Below, in pieces: positions 8,074 through 16,798 of a DNA stretch of 22,301 nt. The stretch is from JBBDMX01 sp038241095 (GTDB taxonomy: Bacteria; Planctomycetota; Phycisphaerae; Phycisphaerales; Phycisphaeraceae): positions 1 through 22,301 of the forward strand of contig JBBRGB010000025.1 in NCBI GenBank assembly GCA_038241095.1, written 5' to 3'. The notes under the pieces are model-generated. The model was not told the origin of the DNA. It saw nothing but the letters and a program-made list of their open reading frames with translations, and made no database searches. How positions within the stretch are numbered: position 1 is the stretch's first letter; each line of letters starts with the position of its first letter. The position numbers and the translations under genes were made by a program.

Positions 8074-9174
8074 ATGAAAGTCATCTGTGATCGCGGGGCC
8101 TTGGTTGAGGCGTTGAACTTGGTGGGTGGCGCGGTGGTGAGCCGCACGCCCAAGCCGGTGCTGACCTGTGTCAAGCTCACCACCGGGGATGGTTCGCTGA
8201 CCCTGGCGGCGACGGACTTGGAAGTGGCGGTGCGCTTGACGACCTTGCGGGTCGAGGTGCAGGAAGCCGGCGAAGCGCTGGTCCCCGCCGACAAGTTCCG
8301 CCAGATCGTCGGCGAAAGCCTCGACGCCACGCTCACCCTGGAAACCGACCAGGAAGCCACCCACATCCGCGGCCAAGACAGCCACTTCAAGGTGCTGGGT
8401 TATCCCGTAAGCGACTTCCCCCCCCTGCCGCAGTTCACCGGCGACGCGGACTTCACCATCTCGTCGCATGACTTGGGCGCTTTGGTCAGCCGCACCATTT
8501 ACGCCACCGCCCGCGAAAACAGTCGCTATGCCATCAACGGCGTGCTGCTGGAGCGCGAAGGCAACAAGCTGGCGGTCGTGGCCACCGATGGCCACCGCTT
8601 GGCCTTGGCCAAGGGAACCTGCGAGGCGACCAAGGCCGACAACCGCTCGGCCATCGTGCCCACCAAGGGCTTGAACATGCTCCAGCGTTTCCTGGGCGAT
8701 GAGGATCAGGTGGTGAAGGTCAAGATCGCCGACAATCAGATTCTCTTCGCCACCGAAACCGCCCTCTTGGCGAGCAACTTGGTGGAAGGCAACTTCCCGC
8801 CTTACAAGGATGTGATCCCGCGTGATGGCGACAAGAAGGCGACCTTGGCGACGCAGGGGCTGATGAGTGCCGTGCGCCGGGCCGCGTTGTTGACCAACGA
8901 GGAGAGCAAGGGCGTGCGCATGAGCTTCACCAAGGAAGGGCTGACGCTTTCGAGCCGCGCGCCGGAGATGGGCGAGGCCGAGATCAAGGTTGACCTGCCG
9001 GCTTACGAGGGCGAGCCGATCGAAATTGGTTTCAACCCCGCGTACATGCTCGATGTGCTCAAGGTGGTCTCGACGGATCAGGTGACACTGGACATGCGCG
9101 CGGGCAACAAGCCCGGCGTGGTGCGCAGCGGCACAGACTTCCTCTACGTGCTGATGCCCGTGAACCTGCAATAA
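8074..9174 (+). CDS. dnaN: DNA polymerase III sliding clamp, beta subunit
   Basis: This 366-residue protein is the ring-shaped processivity clamp for DNA polymerase III. Full-length similarity is visible through three clamp domains, for example TPKPVLTCVK near the start, the ENSRYAINGVLLE and VATDGHRLALAK segments typical of the middle domain, and the C-terminal FLYVLMPV strand that helps line the partner-binding pocket. Length matches the family (about 365-380). The ATG at 8074 follows AAGGGA. The gene is not next to dnaA and I see no DnaA-box cluster, so it is probably away from the replication origin, as in several Planctomycetota. Confidence 0.97.
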   Translation: MKVICDRGALVEALNLVGGAVVSRTPKPVLTCVKLTTGDGSLTLAATDLEVAVRLTTLRVEVQEAGEALVPADKFRQIVGESLDATLTLETDQEATHIRGQDSHFKVLGYPVSDFPPLPQFTGDADFTISSHDLGALVSRTIYATARENSRYAINGVLLEREGNKLAVVATDGHRLALAKGTCEATKADNRSAIVPTKGLNMLQRFLGDEDQVVKVKIADNQILFATETALLASNLVEGNFPPYKDVIPRDGDKKATLATQGLMSAVRRAALLTNEESKGVRMSFTKEGLTLSSRAPEMGEAEIKVDLPAYEGEPIEIGFNPAYMLDVLKVVSTDQVTLDMRAGNKPGVVRSGTDFLYVLMPVNLQ

Positions 9175-9212
9175 CCCTTGGCCCCCGGAAGTCCCTTGAA
9201 GTCCACCGAAAG

Positions 9213-9234
9213 CCCACCCGCTCCCGCGGGTGGG
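9213..9234 (+). other. strong hairpin between dnaN and iscX
   Basis: CCCACCCGC and GCGGGTGGG pair perfectly over nine bases around a TCCC tetraloop. An alternative pairing, GCTCCC with GGGAGC (9220-9225 with 9232-9237), overlaps it. No T-run follows, so it may be a partial terminator, an RNA-stability element or a REP-type remnant. The rest of the 121-base dnaN-iscX gap holds only the iscX ribosome binding site. Confidence 0.5.
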
Positions 9235-9295
9235 AGCCCGCGACCAAAGTTCGACACCGCGCCGTCCCCTCAACCCAAATAAGGAGCACCCCACG

Positions 9296-9586
9296 ATGCC
9301 CGGCAAACTCGCCTGGAAAGACATCGAGGATATCGCCATCCAACTCGCCGAGGCCCACCCGCGACGTGACCCGACGGCCGTGCGTTTCACGGAATTGCGG
9401 GCGCTGGTCGAGGCCCTGCCCGACTTTGCGCCTGAGCCGGGCCACGTGGTCAACGAGTCGATTCTCGAAGCCATTCAAGCCGCGTGGATCGAGGAAAGCG
9501 AGGCGATGGACGGGGGAAACAACCATCAAGAAAATGAGGATGAGGACAAACCCGGTTACGTTCCCCCCACGCCGTTTCGACCGTGA
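9296..9586 (+). CDS. iscX: IscX-like iron-sulfur assembly protein
   Basis: This 96-residue acidic protein aligns by eye with IscX/YfhJ: LAWKDIEDIAIQLAEAHPRRDP, then TAVRFTEL, then LPDF and NESILEAIQAAWIEESE, which mirror the conserved W..s..I...L.....d.dP....F.dl.......F..dp...n...LEAI...W..E core. IscX binds the desulfurase IscS and iron and modulates iron-sulfur cluster assembly. The C-terminal tail of about 25 residues beyond the core is a lineage-specific extension. The ATG at 9296 follows AAGGAG (9281-9286). No other isc or suf gene is near, so it stands alone next to dnaN. Confidence 0.85.
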   Translation: MPGKLAWKDIEDIAIQLAEAHPRRDPTAVRFTELRALVEALPDFAPEPGHVVNESILEAIQAAWIEESEAMDGGNNHQENEDEDKPGYVPPTPFRP

Positions 9587-9588
9587 TA

Positions 9589-9780
9589 AGTCTTGAGTCT
9601 TGCGATTGAAGACTTCCGACTCATAGCCGCAACGTCCCCGTTGCGCGTCTGAGGCGAACACACGCGGTTCGTCACAACAAGGTAGTTCCAAGACGCGCAA
9701 CGGGGACGTTGCGGCTATAACAGAACCCTGCGATACACGCCTGTTTTAACCTCAAGACTCAACCCTCAAGACTCAAGACT
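9589..9780. repeat. REP-like inverted repeat, copy 2, framed by GTCTTGAG/CTCAAGAC arrays
   Basis: Core arms at 9623-9650 and 9691-9718 are perfect 28-base inverted repeats, separated by 40 bases. Each contains GCAACG-TCCC-CGTTGC. An AGTCTTGAGTCTTG array lies on the left (from 9589) and a CTCAAGACTC array on the right (about 9750-9780), so the whole is one large nested palindrome. Its spacer contains TTCGTCACAAC and AAGGT, which reappear on the opposite strand in copy 3. It fills the iscX-rdgC gap, leaving no room for another gene. Confidence 0.92.
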
Positions 9781-9804
9781 TTTCATTCCCCCACCGAGCC
9801 ACCC

Positions 9805-11028
9805 ATGCCTTTCCAATCCGGTCGCGTCAGTTTCGCCCGCTTCACCGTCACTGGTGACGCCCCCGCCGCCATCACCCAAGAGGTGCTGGACAAAATCTTC
9901 GCCCATGCCTTCACCGACAGCCCCATCGGAGCTCCCGAACAAATCGAAAGCGGTTGGATCAGCGGCGAGCACATCTTCGACACCACTTTCTCCTTCGATA
10001 AAAACGCCTTTGGCAACATGCTGCTATTTGCCTTGCGGGTCGATACCAACCGCATTCCCGCCGACATCAAACACGCCTACCAACGCGCCCACGAGCAAGC
10101 GGTGGCGGCGGGGAATCCCTCCGGCTTCCTCTCCCGCAATCAGAAAAAAGAAGTCCGCGACTTGGTCGATCGGCAGATTCACGATGAGTTGGCGACCGGA
10201 AAACACCGCAAGAGCAAGCAGGTCGATCTGCTCTGGGACCTCGCGGCCGGGCATCTCTATTGTGCCGCCACCGGCAACACGGTGATGGAGCAACTTTCCG
10301 CCCGTTTCCGCGAAACCTTTGATTGTGATTTGGAAGTCCTCACCGCCGGGGCCTTGGCCGAGACGCAGTTGCAAGGCAAAGGTCGTCTGCGCGACTTCGA
10401 GGATTTGCACCCCACGCCCTTCACCCAGCCCCCCACCGCCACCCGCGCCGATCACGAGGATGCCACGGGGCTGGCTGACATGTCCATCCCCAACGTGCCG
10501 TGGACCCACGCCAGTCCCAACACCAAGGATTTTCTGGGCAACGAGTTTCTCCTCTGGCTGTGGTGGATCACCGAAACGCGCGAGTCGAGCGTCAAGGTCA
10601 CGCTGCCCACGGGGCCGGCCGACGTGGCCTTGGTGATGATGAGTTCGTTGGACATGGAATGCGCCTGGGGCGTCAAGGGCAAACAGAGCCTGCGCGAAGC
10701 GGCGCCGACGCAGATGGGCGAAGCAGGTGAAGCCCTGCGCAACGGCAAGTGGCCACGCAAGGCGGGACTGATTTTGTCGGATGGCGAAAACCAGTGGGAG
10801 CTGAGTTTCAACGCCGACCGTCTGTTGGTGGGTGCCGCCCAGTTGCCCGAAATCACTGATGCCGCCAGCACCCGCGATTTGATTGAACAGCGGTTGGGTC
10901 TGACCCGTCAACTGGCGCAAACCCTCGACGCCACCTTCGCCGCCTTTCTCGCGGAGCGCGCCGTATCGGGCTGGGAAACCACCCGCCAGAAAATGCGTGA
11001 CTGGATCGCCAAGCGCCAGCGGCGGTGA
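9805..11028 (+). CDS. RdgC-like recombination-associated protein
   Basis: This 407-residue protein resembles RdgC, a DNA-binding ring protein that limits RecA in Proteobacteria. The best block is NRIPADIKHAYQRAHEQ followed by SRNQKKEVRDLVDRQIHDEL and a LWDLAAGHLYCAATGNTVMEQL segment, matching the RdgC pattern of a proline-led helix, a Lys-rich kinase-like helix and a strand of hydrophobic residues before the second half. The protein is about 100 residues longer than the enterobacterial form (about 300), with an insertion near 215-250. The start ATG at 9805 lacks a Shine-Dalgarno sequence. Identity as RdgC is a family-level inference; function in this organism is not established. Confidence 0.6.
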   Translation: MPFQSGRVSFARFTVTGDAPAAITQEVLDKIFAHAFTDSPIGAPEQIESGWISGEHIFDTTFSFDKNAFGNMLLFALRVDTNRIPADIKHAYQRAHEQAVAAGNPSGFLSRNQKKEVRDLVDRQIHDELATGKHRKSKQVDLLWDLAAGHLYCAATGNTVMEQLSARFRETFDCDLEVLTAGALAETQLQGKGRLRDFEDLHPTPFTQPPTATRADHEDATGLADMSIPNVPWTHASPNTKDFLGNEFLLWLWWITETRESSVKVTLPTGPADVALVMMSSLDMECAWGVKGKQSLREAAPTQMGEAGEALRNGKWPRKAGLILSDGENQWELSFNADRLLVGAAQLPEITDAASTRDLIEQRLGLTRQLAQTLDATFAAFLAERAVSGWETTRQKMRDWIAKRQRR

Positions 11029-11072
11029 GGGAGGGGATGAGGGGGTGACAAGGTGAGGGGGTGAGAGGGTGA
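11024..11072. repeat. iterated GGGGTGA-type repeat after the rdgC-like gene
   Basis: The stretch from the rdgC-like stop reads as several imperfect copies of GGTGAGGG and GGGGTGA. A short inverted counterpart, CTCACCCC, lies at about 11109-11116, so the 114-base gap between these two convergent genes can fold into a G-rich hairpin. No T-rich terminator tail is obvious. Confidence 0.6.
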
Positions 11073-11142
11073 ATCGCGCCTCGGACCACGCTTGCGGTTT
11101 AGCGACGTAAACCCAAAGCTCACCCCAAAATCAACCTACCCC

Positions 11143-11721
11143 TCAATACACCACGGCCACCGCGTCCTCAACCGCTTCAATCACTTGGCGAATGTGGAAC
11201 GGTTTTTTCAGATACCCGTCAAACCCGCGCTGGATGAGTTGATGCGCCTGGCCATCGGTGAGCTTGCCGCTCATGGCGATGACCTTGGCGGCCTGCAAGT
11301 CCTCGCTGTCGCGCACGATCTTCAAAATCGCCTCGCCTTTGATGTCGCCCAGGTGCATGTCCACCAGGAGCACGTGAGGACGGAACTTTTCGCACTCCAC
11401 CCCCGCGGCAAAACCGCTGTGGGCGGTGCGCACTTCGTAGTTGGCCTGCTCGGCCAGCACCTTGCGCAGCACGGTGACGATCTCGGATTCGTCATCGACG
11501 ATGAGCACCCGCGTCTGGCCGGTTTGCATGCCGGTCATGGGGATGTGGTGCGCCTTCATGAAGCGGGTAAGGGTTGTCAGCGGGATGCGGCGATCCTTGG
11601 AACCGGGGATGCGGTAGCCCTGAAGCTGGCCGGAATCAAACCATTTGCTGACGGTGCGGGGGGCGACGTTGCAGATTCTGGCGACCTCACCGGTGGTGAG
11701 GATGTCCTTTTGGCGAGGCAT
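11143..11721 (-). CDS. response regulator with N-terminal HTH and C-terminal receiver domain
   Basis: This 192-residue cytoplasmic protein has a helix-turn-helix of the excisionase/MerR-like type at about 7-60 (LTTGEVARICNVAPRTVSKWFDSGQLQGYRI). A receiver domain follows at about 70-190, with acidic pair D76/D77, phosphoacceptor D121 (in LLVDMHLGD), S151 and the conserved K173-P174. The order (DNA binding first, receiver last) is the reverse of most response regulators. The ATG at 11721 is preceded by GGAG nine bases upstream. No histidine kinase gene is in the window, so it is an orphan here; whether it binds DNA as a dimer controlled by phosphorylation is an inference. Confidence 0.9.
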   Translation of the reverse strand: MPRQKDILTTGEVARICNVAPRTVSKWFDSGQLQGYRIPGSKDRRIPLTTLTRFMKAHHIPMTGMQTGQTRVLIVDDESEIVTVLRKVLAEQANYEVRTAHSGFAAGVECEKFRPHVLLVDMHLGDIKGEAILKIVRDSEDLQAAKVIAMSGKLTDGQAHQLIQRGFDGYLKKPFHIRQVIEAVEDAVAVVY

Positions 11722-11853
11722 GTGTTCTTTCTCCGGGGGTTACTTCGCCGATCCAGCCCTCCAGCCGTCGGCTACCCATTCATCGACCAGCCGCGCAACC
11801 GGCTTAATCGTCATCAAGCGAAACCACGCTGGGGATCCGAGGATGATCGATTT

Positions 11854-11957
11854 ACCACCAAGACACCAAGGCCTCACCAAGAGCACCAAGGAGAAAAAAA
11901 CAGTGGCATCCAAAGGAATAATGTGCATTCCTTGGTGCTTTTGGTGCCCTTGGTGGT
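11854..11957. repeat. iterated CACCAAGG inverted repeat
   Basis: Left half (11854-11893) carries four close copies of a CACCAAGA/G unit, and the right half (11931-11957) carries three inverted copies (TTGGTG). Together they form an interrupted palindrome of about 104 bases, with an A-rich centre. It lies in the 623-base gap 11722-12344, which otherwise holds the element at 12065-12187. I see no coding signal in that gap. Confidence 0.8.
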
Positions 11958-12064
11958 TGAATTGGATCGAAGGGATGGGAGCTTGCCGATGAAACTTACG
12001 GGGCCGGCAGCCGAGGGTGATGGCAGATGAAGAGTCTTTCCCAACCGCCTGGGCCGTTGAGGAG

Positions 12065-12187
12065 TTTTGCTCGAACCCCAGTTGTAAGTGGGTGCCTCGC
12101 CAGGGCGTCGCAATCGTCCGCACATGGCGGCGTGATTTTGGCGCCTGGATGCCGGCTCCCGTGGGGTTCCTATCGGTTCGAGCAAAA
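12065..12187. repeat. 123-base element with perfect 13-base terminal inverted repeats
   Basis: TTTTGCTCGAACC (12065-12077) and its exact reverse complement (12175-12187) bound a 97-base GC-rich centre that is itself partly self-complementary (CCAGGGCG near 12102 against CGCCTGG near 12142). A competing pairing, GAACCCC (12073-12079) with GGGGTTC (12163-12169), is mutually exclusive with the outer stem. CTCGAACCCC recurs in direct orientation at 12200-12209. It may be a small non-autonomous mobile element or a structured RNA; the sequence alone cannot decide. Confidence 0.6.
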
Positions 12188-12344
12188 ATCACCGTCGTAC
12201 TCGAACCCCGCAGTAAGGAAAGCCTCTTCACTTGTCATCCCCATACATTCTAAACCCAACACGCCGCGAAGCAAGTGTTTGTTTGCGATGAGAAACAAAA
12301 AAGCATTCCGCATCCCTGGCCACCAAGCGCGTTAAATTATCCCC

Positions 12345-13100
12345 ATGCCGCCCCTGCCCGTGAATCTCGATCCGCAACGCATCGCCGACCGTCACCAAGC
12401 CGTGCGAAAGACGATGCTCCAACAGCCGTCGGTGGTGGGCCAGGCCAATTTTCAACGCATGACCGACGCCGATGTGGCGGCGCTGTTTGACGCTTACGAC
12501 CAACTCTGGTTTGAAGGTTGGCTGGCGCGGGAAGTGCGCCGCGAGACGGGCAAGCCGCTGGGCTTTGAAGTCTCCACCCGTCTCAACCGCAGCGGCGGCG
12601 TCACCCGGCGACACACCCGACGCCACGGCCCCATACATCGGCCCATCGGTTACGAAATCGCCTTGGCCGGACGGATACTTCAGTTGTCCTTCAATGAGCC
12701 GGGCCAGACGCTGATGGTCGGCGGGCTGATTTGCCACGACCGGCTCGAAGCGGCCCAACGCATCATGGAACACGAAATCGTGCACCTTTACGAACTGCTG
12801 GCCTGGGGCAAATCCAGTTGCGGCCAGCCACGCTTCCGTGATCTGGTCAGTCGCTTCTTCGGCCACACCGGCACCAAGCACGGCCTGGTCACCGCACGCG
12901 AGCACGCCCGCCAAGCCCACGGCCTGCACATCGGCGGCGAAGTGAGTTTCACATTTCAAGGCCAAAACATGCGCGGTCTGATCAACCGCATCAACCATCG
13001 CGCCACAGTGTTGGTGGTCTCGGACAAGGGCCGGGCGTATAGCGATGGAAAGAAATACCAGAAGTATTACATGCCCTTGGAAGACCTCACCGCGTTGTGA
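12345..13100 (+). CDS. SprT-like zinc metalloprotease domain protein
   Basis: This 251-residue protein contains HEIVH at 143-147 (MEHEIVHLYELLAWG), the HExxH zinc site of SprT/Spartan-like proteases. H174 in the FFGHTGTKHG segment is the likely third ligand. The upstream ..FDAYDQLWFEGWL.. stretch (about 48-60) matches the start of SprT-like domains, where a helix with a Tyr/Asn-x-x-x-F pattern leads to the first strand. Eukaryotic Spartan removes DNA-protein crosslinks; bacterial SprT function is poorly known. The ATG at 12345 has no ribosome binding site. A TAAATT box ends only six bases upstream (12333-12338), so a leaderless transcript is possible. It converges on pyrD with a three-base gap. 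Confidence 0.75.
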   Translation: MPPLPVNLDPQRIADRHQAVRKTMLQQPSVVGQANFQRMTDADVAALFDAYDQLWFEGWLAREVRRETGKPLGFEVSTRLNRSGGVTRRHTRRHGPIHRPIGYEIALAGRILQLSFNEPGQTLMVGGLICHDRLEAAQRIMEHEIVHLYELLAWGKSSCGQPRFRDLVSRFFGHTGTKHGLVTAREHARQAHGLHIGGEVSFTFQGQNMRGLINRINHRATVLVVSDKGRAYSDGKKYQKYYMPLEDLTAL

Positions 13101-13103
13101 CGA

Positions 13104-14150
13104 TCACGGATACGGAGTGACGGGTGCTTCGCCATGCAGCGCCAAGGTGCCGACGAGTTGGGTCAGCGATGAACACTTCTGCCCGGCGAGGTAATCACGC
13201 AGGCCGGTTTGGATGGTGACGGGTGTTTGCGGATCGACGAACAGGGCCGTGCCCACGGCCAGGCCAGTCGCCCCGGCGAGGATGAACTCCGCGGCGTCCT
13301 GCCAGTATTGAATGCCGCCCATGCCGATCAACGGCACGCCGGCGGGCTTGGCAACGTTGCGATAAACGCGATGGGTCAGGTAAACCGCCAGCGGCCGCAC
13401 CGCCGGGCCGGAAAGGCCGCCGGTGCCGTTGGCCAGGCGCGGGCGACGCTTGTGAATGTCGATGGCCATCGCGGTGAAAGTGTTGATCAGCGAGAGGATG
13501 TCGGCCCCACCCTCGACGGCCGCGGCGGCGGTGGCGGTGATGTCGCCGACGTTGGGCGAGAGCTTCACGATCAGCTTCACCCCCGGCTTCATCGCCCCGC
13601 GAACCCGCTTGACCAGATCGCCCAGAATCGCCGGGTTGGTGCCGAAGGTCAGCCCGTCCTTGACGTTGGGGCACGAAACATTTAGCTCGATGCCATCGAC
13701 GCCCTGCTCCGCGCTGATCGTTCCCGCGGCGGTGATGTAATCGTCATACGAATGCCCCGCGACATTGACAATGATCCGCGGCCCACGCTCCCGCAGCTTG
13801 CGCAACAGCGGCATCTTCTGGGCGACAAACGCCTCCATGCCGATGTTCGCCAAGCCGATGGCGTTGAGCATCCCGCCCCGCGTTTCCACGATGCGGTAAG
13901 CCTCGTTGCCCTTGCGCGGCTCCAAGGTGATGCTCTTGGTGACAAACGCGCCGAGTTGCGAAAGATCGACAAAGTCAGCGTACTCGTCGCAATACCCGCA
14001 GGTGCCCGAAGCCGTCATCATCGGATTGGCAAGCTTCAAACCCGTGAGATCAACGGAGAGATCGACAGCGGCGGATGGTGGGGTGGCGGCGGCGGTATCG
14101 GTGGAGGTCATGGGCTTGTCGCAATCAAACGTGTCGCCGGTGGGCGGCAT
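13104..14150 (-). CDS. pyrD: dihydroorotate dehydrogenase, class I type
   Basis: This is the fourth step of pyrimidine synthesis: oxidation of dihydroorotate to orotate with an FMN cofactor. In the 348-residue protein, MMTASGTCGY (44-53) and TKSITLEPRKGN (71-82) form the start of the FMN site with K72. NVSCPN (157-162) holds the active-site base C160, marking class I (cytosolic) rather than the Ser-type class II enzyme. The GGLSG and GMGGI segments bind FMN phosphate. Class 1B enzymes need PyrK, which is not in this window. The ATG at 14150 is 12 bases after the preceding gene; ATG 14111, thirteen codons later, is also possible and would remove a non-conserved leader. Confidence 0.93.
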   Translation of the reverse strand: MPPTGDTFDCDKPMTSTDTAAATPPSAAVDLSVDLTGLKLANPMMTASGTCGYCDEYADFVDLSQLGAFVTKSITLEPRKGNEAYRIVETRGGMLNAIGLANIGMEAFVAQKMPLLRKLRERGPRIIVNVAGHSYDDYITAAGTISAEQGVDGIELNVSCPNVKDGLTFGTNPAILGDLVKRVRGAMKPGVKLIVKLSPNVGDITATAAAAVEGGADILSLINTFTAMAIDIHKRRPRLANGTGGLSGPAVRPLAVYLTHRVYRNVAKPAGVPLIGMGGIQYWQDAAEFILAGATGLAVGTALFVDPQTPVTIQTGLRDYLAGQKCSSLTQLVGTLALHGEAPVTPYP

Positions 14151-14162
14151 GGAATGACTGAC

Positions 14163-14687
14163 TCAATCCTCAGAGGGGTGCTCGATCTTGACAATCGCCC
14201 AGCAATCAGGGATTTGCTTGTTTAAGCGCTCGTAGGCCGCATGGGCCCAATCCAAACGAGGATAACGTAGAACCAAACCGGATGGCGTGGCCACAGCGCC
14301 TTCAGCCTGCATTAACTTGTAAACTTCGTCGGAATTATCACGCTCGGTTTTGAGAAGCATGGGTTCGATGGCATAAGGCAACAACCCGAGTTGCACCGCC
14401 TCTTCGGTTGTTGCTGGAATGGCATGTGCGATTCTCTCATGTCGCTGCGATTGAGCGCGTCGATAAGCTTCCATGATGACGCGGCCACGCGCTCCAGCGG
14501 AAATCAATCGCCATTTTTCCCACACGACGAACACCGTGAGCAATTTCGGGTCATTTAACTGTTCTTCAATGATGAGTGGTTGCCGGGTCGATTCCGAAGG
14601 GTTGCGAAGTTCGGCCGCAAGTTCATCAACCAATTCATCTTCGTGAAGGTTGGTCAGTGCATCGCGAGACATTTGAATAAGGGCCAT
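14163..14687 (-). CDS. hypothetical protein, partner of the HEPN-like gene
   Basis: No characterised family is recognised in this 174-residue protein. The segment VFVVWEKWRLISAGARGRVIMEAYRRA (about 52-78) resembles a pattern I associate with small uncharacterised proteins often encoded next to HEPN-domain genes (hydrophobic strand, W..W, then R..I..AY). This association is from memory and needs a search. The ATG at 14687 is supported by GGAG six bases upstream and starts two bases after the stop of the HEPN-like gene, so translation is coupled. GC is lower than the flanking icd and pyrD. It could be an antitoxin-like or regulatory partner; that is speculation from context. Confidence 0.6.
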   Translation of the reverse strand: MALIQMSRDALTNLHEDELVDELAAELRNPSESTRQPLIIEEQLNDPKLLTVFVVWEKWRLISAGARGRVIMEAYRRAQSQRHERIAHAIPATTEEAVQLGLLPYAIEPMLLKTERDNSDEVYKLMQAEGAVATPSGLVLRYPRLDWAHAAYERLNKQIPDCWAIVKIEHPSED

Positions 14688-14689
14688 GA

Positions 14690-15178
14690 TTAGCTCCACA
14701 GTCGATTATAGTTGCCTTCATGCCACAATGCGGCCTCTTTGCATATCTGATGTTGCGCCACGGAAGGAAATAGAGCACGGTAACGCATGCGCGGTCGCCA
14801 TTGTTGATACAGACCGCTGACATTGAACATGAGTTCGGATTGCAAATGAGGATCGCCCATCTTGGTGCCGCGAAGATCGATCAAGTATTGTCCCCAGCCA
14901 GGCAGGTTATGTGGAATGGAGGCCATTATTCCCCTTGAACGCGCGTCATTTTCCATTCGTTTGCGTTCTCTATCACCGATGGGTTCGTCTGTTTGGTAAC
15001 CCAGCAGGTGGTAACAAGCCGCATTGAGTCGCATCTCAACGGCAAATCCAAAGAGGTAGATGGCCGCGTCAAGTCGATCGGATGCTTCTAGATACAACGC
15101 ATCCTGCAATCGTCTGGTTGCGGCGACCTCAAGGGTTTGAAGCGAGCCCCTTGTCAATTGTTCTGACAGTTCCGCCAA
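14690..15178 (-). CDS. HEPN-like domain protein
   Basis: This 162-residue, mostly alpha-helical protein shows hallmarks of HEPN-domain proteins. RLDAAIYLFGFAVEMRLNAA (35-54) is like the conserved A..R..DA..YL.G.AVE..LKA helix pair. HNLPGWGQYL and the later QQWRPRMRYRA match the H.L....L and W.p.lRY segments. An Rx6H sequence, RLNAACYH (50-57), fits the loose HEPN RNase motif but sits early in the domain, so catalysis is doubtful. The start is TTG at 15178, directly after the icd stop, with GGAGG inside the icd end five bases upstream. GC is 29 of 60 at 14701-14760. HEPN proteins are often toxins or RNases. Confidence 0.6.
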   Translation of the reverse strand: MAELSEQLTRGSLQTLEVAATRRLQDALYLEASDRLDAAIYLFGFAVEMRLNAACYHLLGYQTDEPIGDRERKRMENDARSRGIMASIPHNLPGWGQYLIDLRGTKMGDPHLQSELMFNVSGLYQQWRPRMRYRALFPSVAQHQICKEAALWHEGNYNRLWS

Positions 15179-16537
<1,359 letters not shown>

Positions 16538-16582
16538 GGAAGGCTCCTGTGGGGGGTGGGCTTTTTGCAATTACCTTTTTAC

Positions 16583-16746
16583 CCGCAGATGAACGCGGAT
16601 GAACGCGGATGCAACACAGACGAAAATCATATGGCAAACCGCAAAGCTATTAACTTTGTCATTGGAGCAACGAATCATTTGCTCAAACGACTTATTCATT
16701 TCTTCCATCCGCGTCTTCATCCGCGTTTATCAGCGTTCATCAGCGG
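16583..16746. repeat. iterated GAACGCGGATG inverted repeat
   Basis: CGCAGATGAACGCGGATG-type units repeat on the left (16583-16611), and inverted CATCCGCG...CATCAGCG units on the right (16706-16746), with an AT-rich 94-base centre. The array fills most of the 253-base gap between lpxD and icd. I see no gene in it. Confidence 0.85.
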
Positions 16747-16781
16747 TTACATCTGATCGTTTTTGCATAGTCGCATCGAAC

Positions 16782-16798
16782 ACCGTTGAGTCAACGGT
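16782..16798. other. 17-base palindrome at the lpxD-like stop
   Basis: ACCGTTGA-G-TCAACGGT is a perfect inverted repeat with a single central base. It includes the stop codon of the lpxD-like gene (16791-16793). It could be a protein-binding site or part of an RNA hairpin; no T-run follows. Confidence 0.4.

Noticed and set aside
8000..8074. Replication origin near dnaN
   Set aside because: No cluster of DnaA boxes is visible and dnaA is absent; a single TTATCCCCA near 12337 is not enough.
7783..9474. Long minus-strand frame across the dnaN and iscX region
   Set aside because: dnaN and iscX are clear on the plus strand; the opposite frame is compositional shadow.
10424..10440. tRNA-Ser 3'-end duplicate (CCCCCACCGC) as an attachment site
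   Set aside because: Only a ten-base match inside the rdgC-like coding sequence, in a Pro/Ala codon run; expected by chance in this GC-rich DNA.
12228..12998. Minus-strand frame over the SprT-like gene
   Set aside because: The plus strand has the HExxH site in a protein-like context; the minus frame is a shadow.
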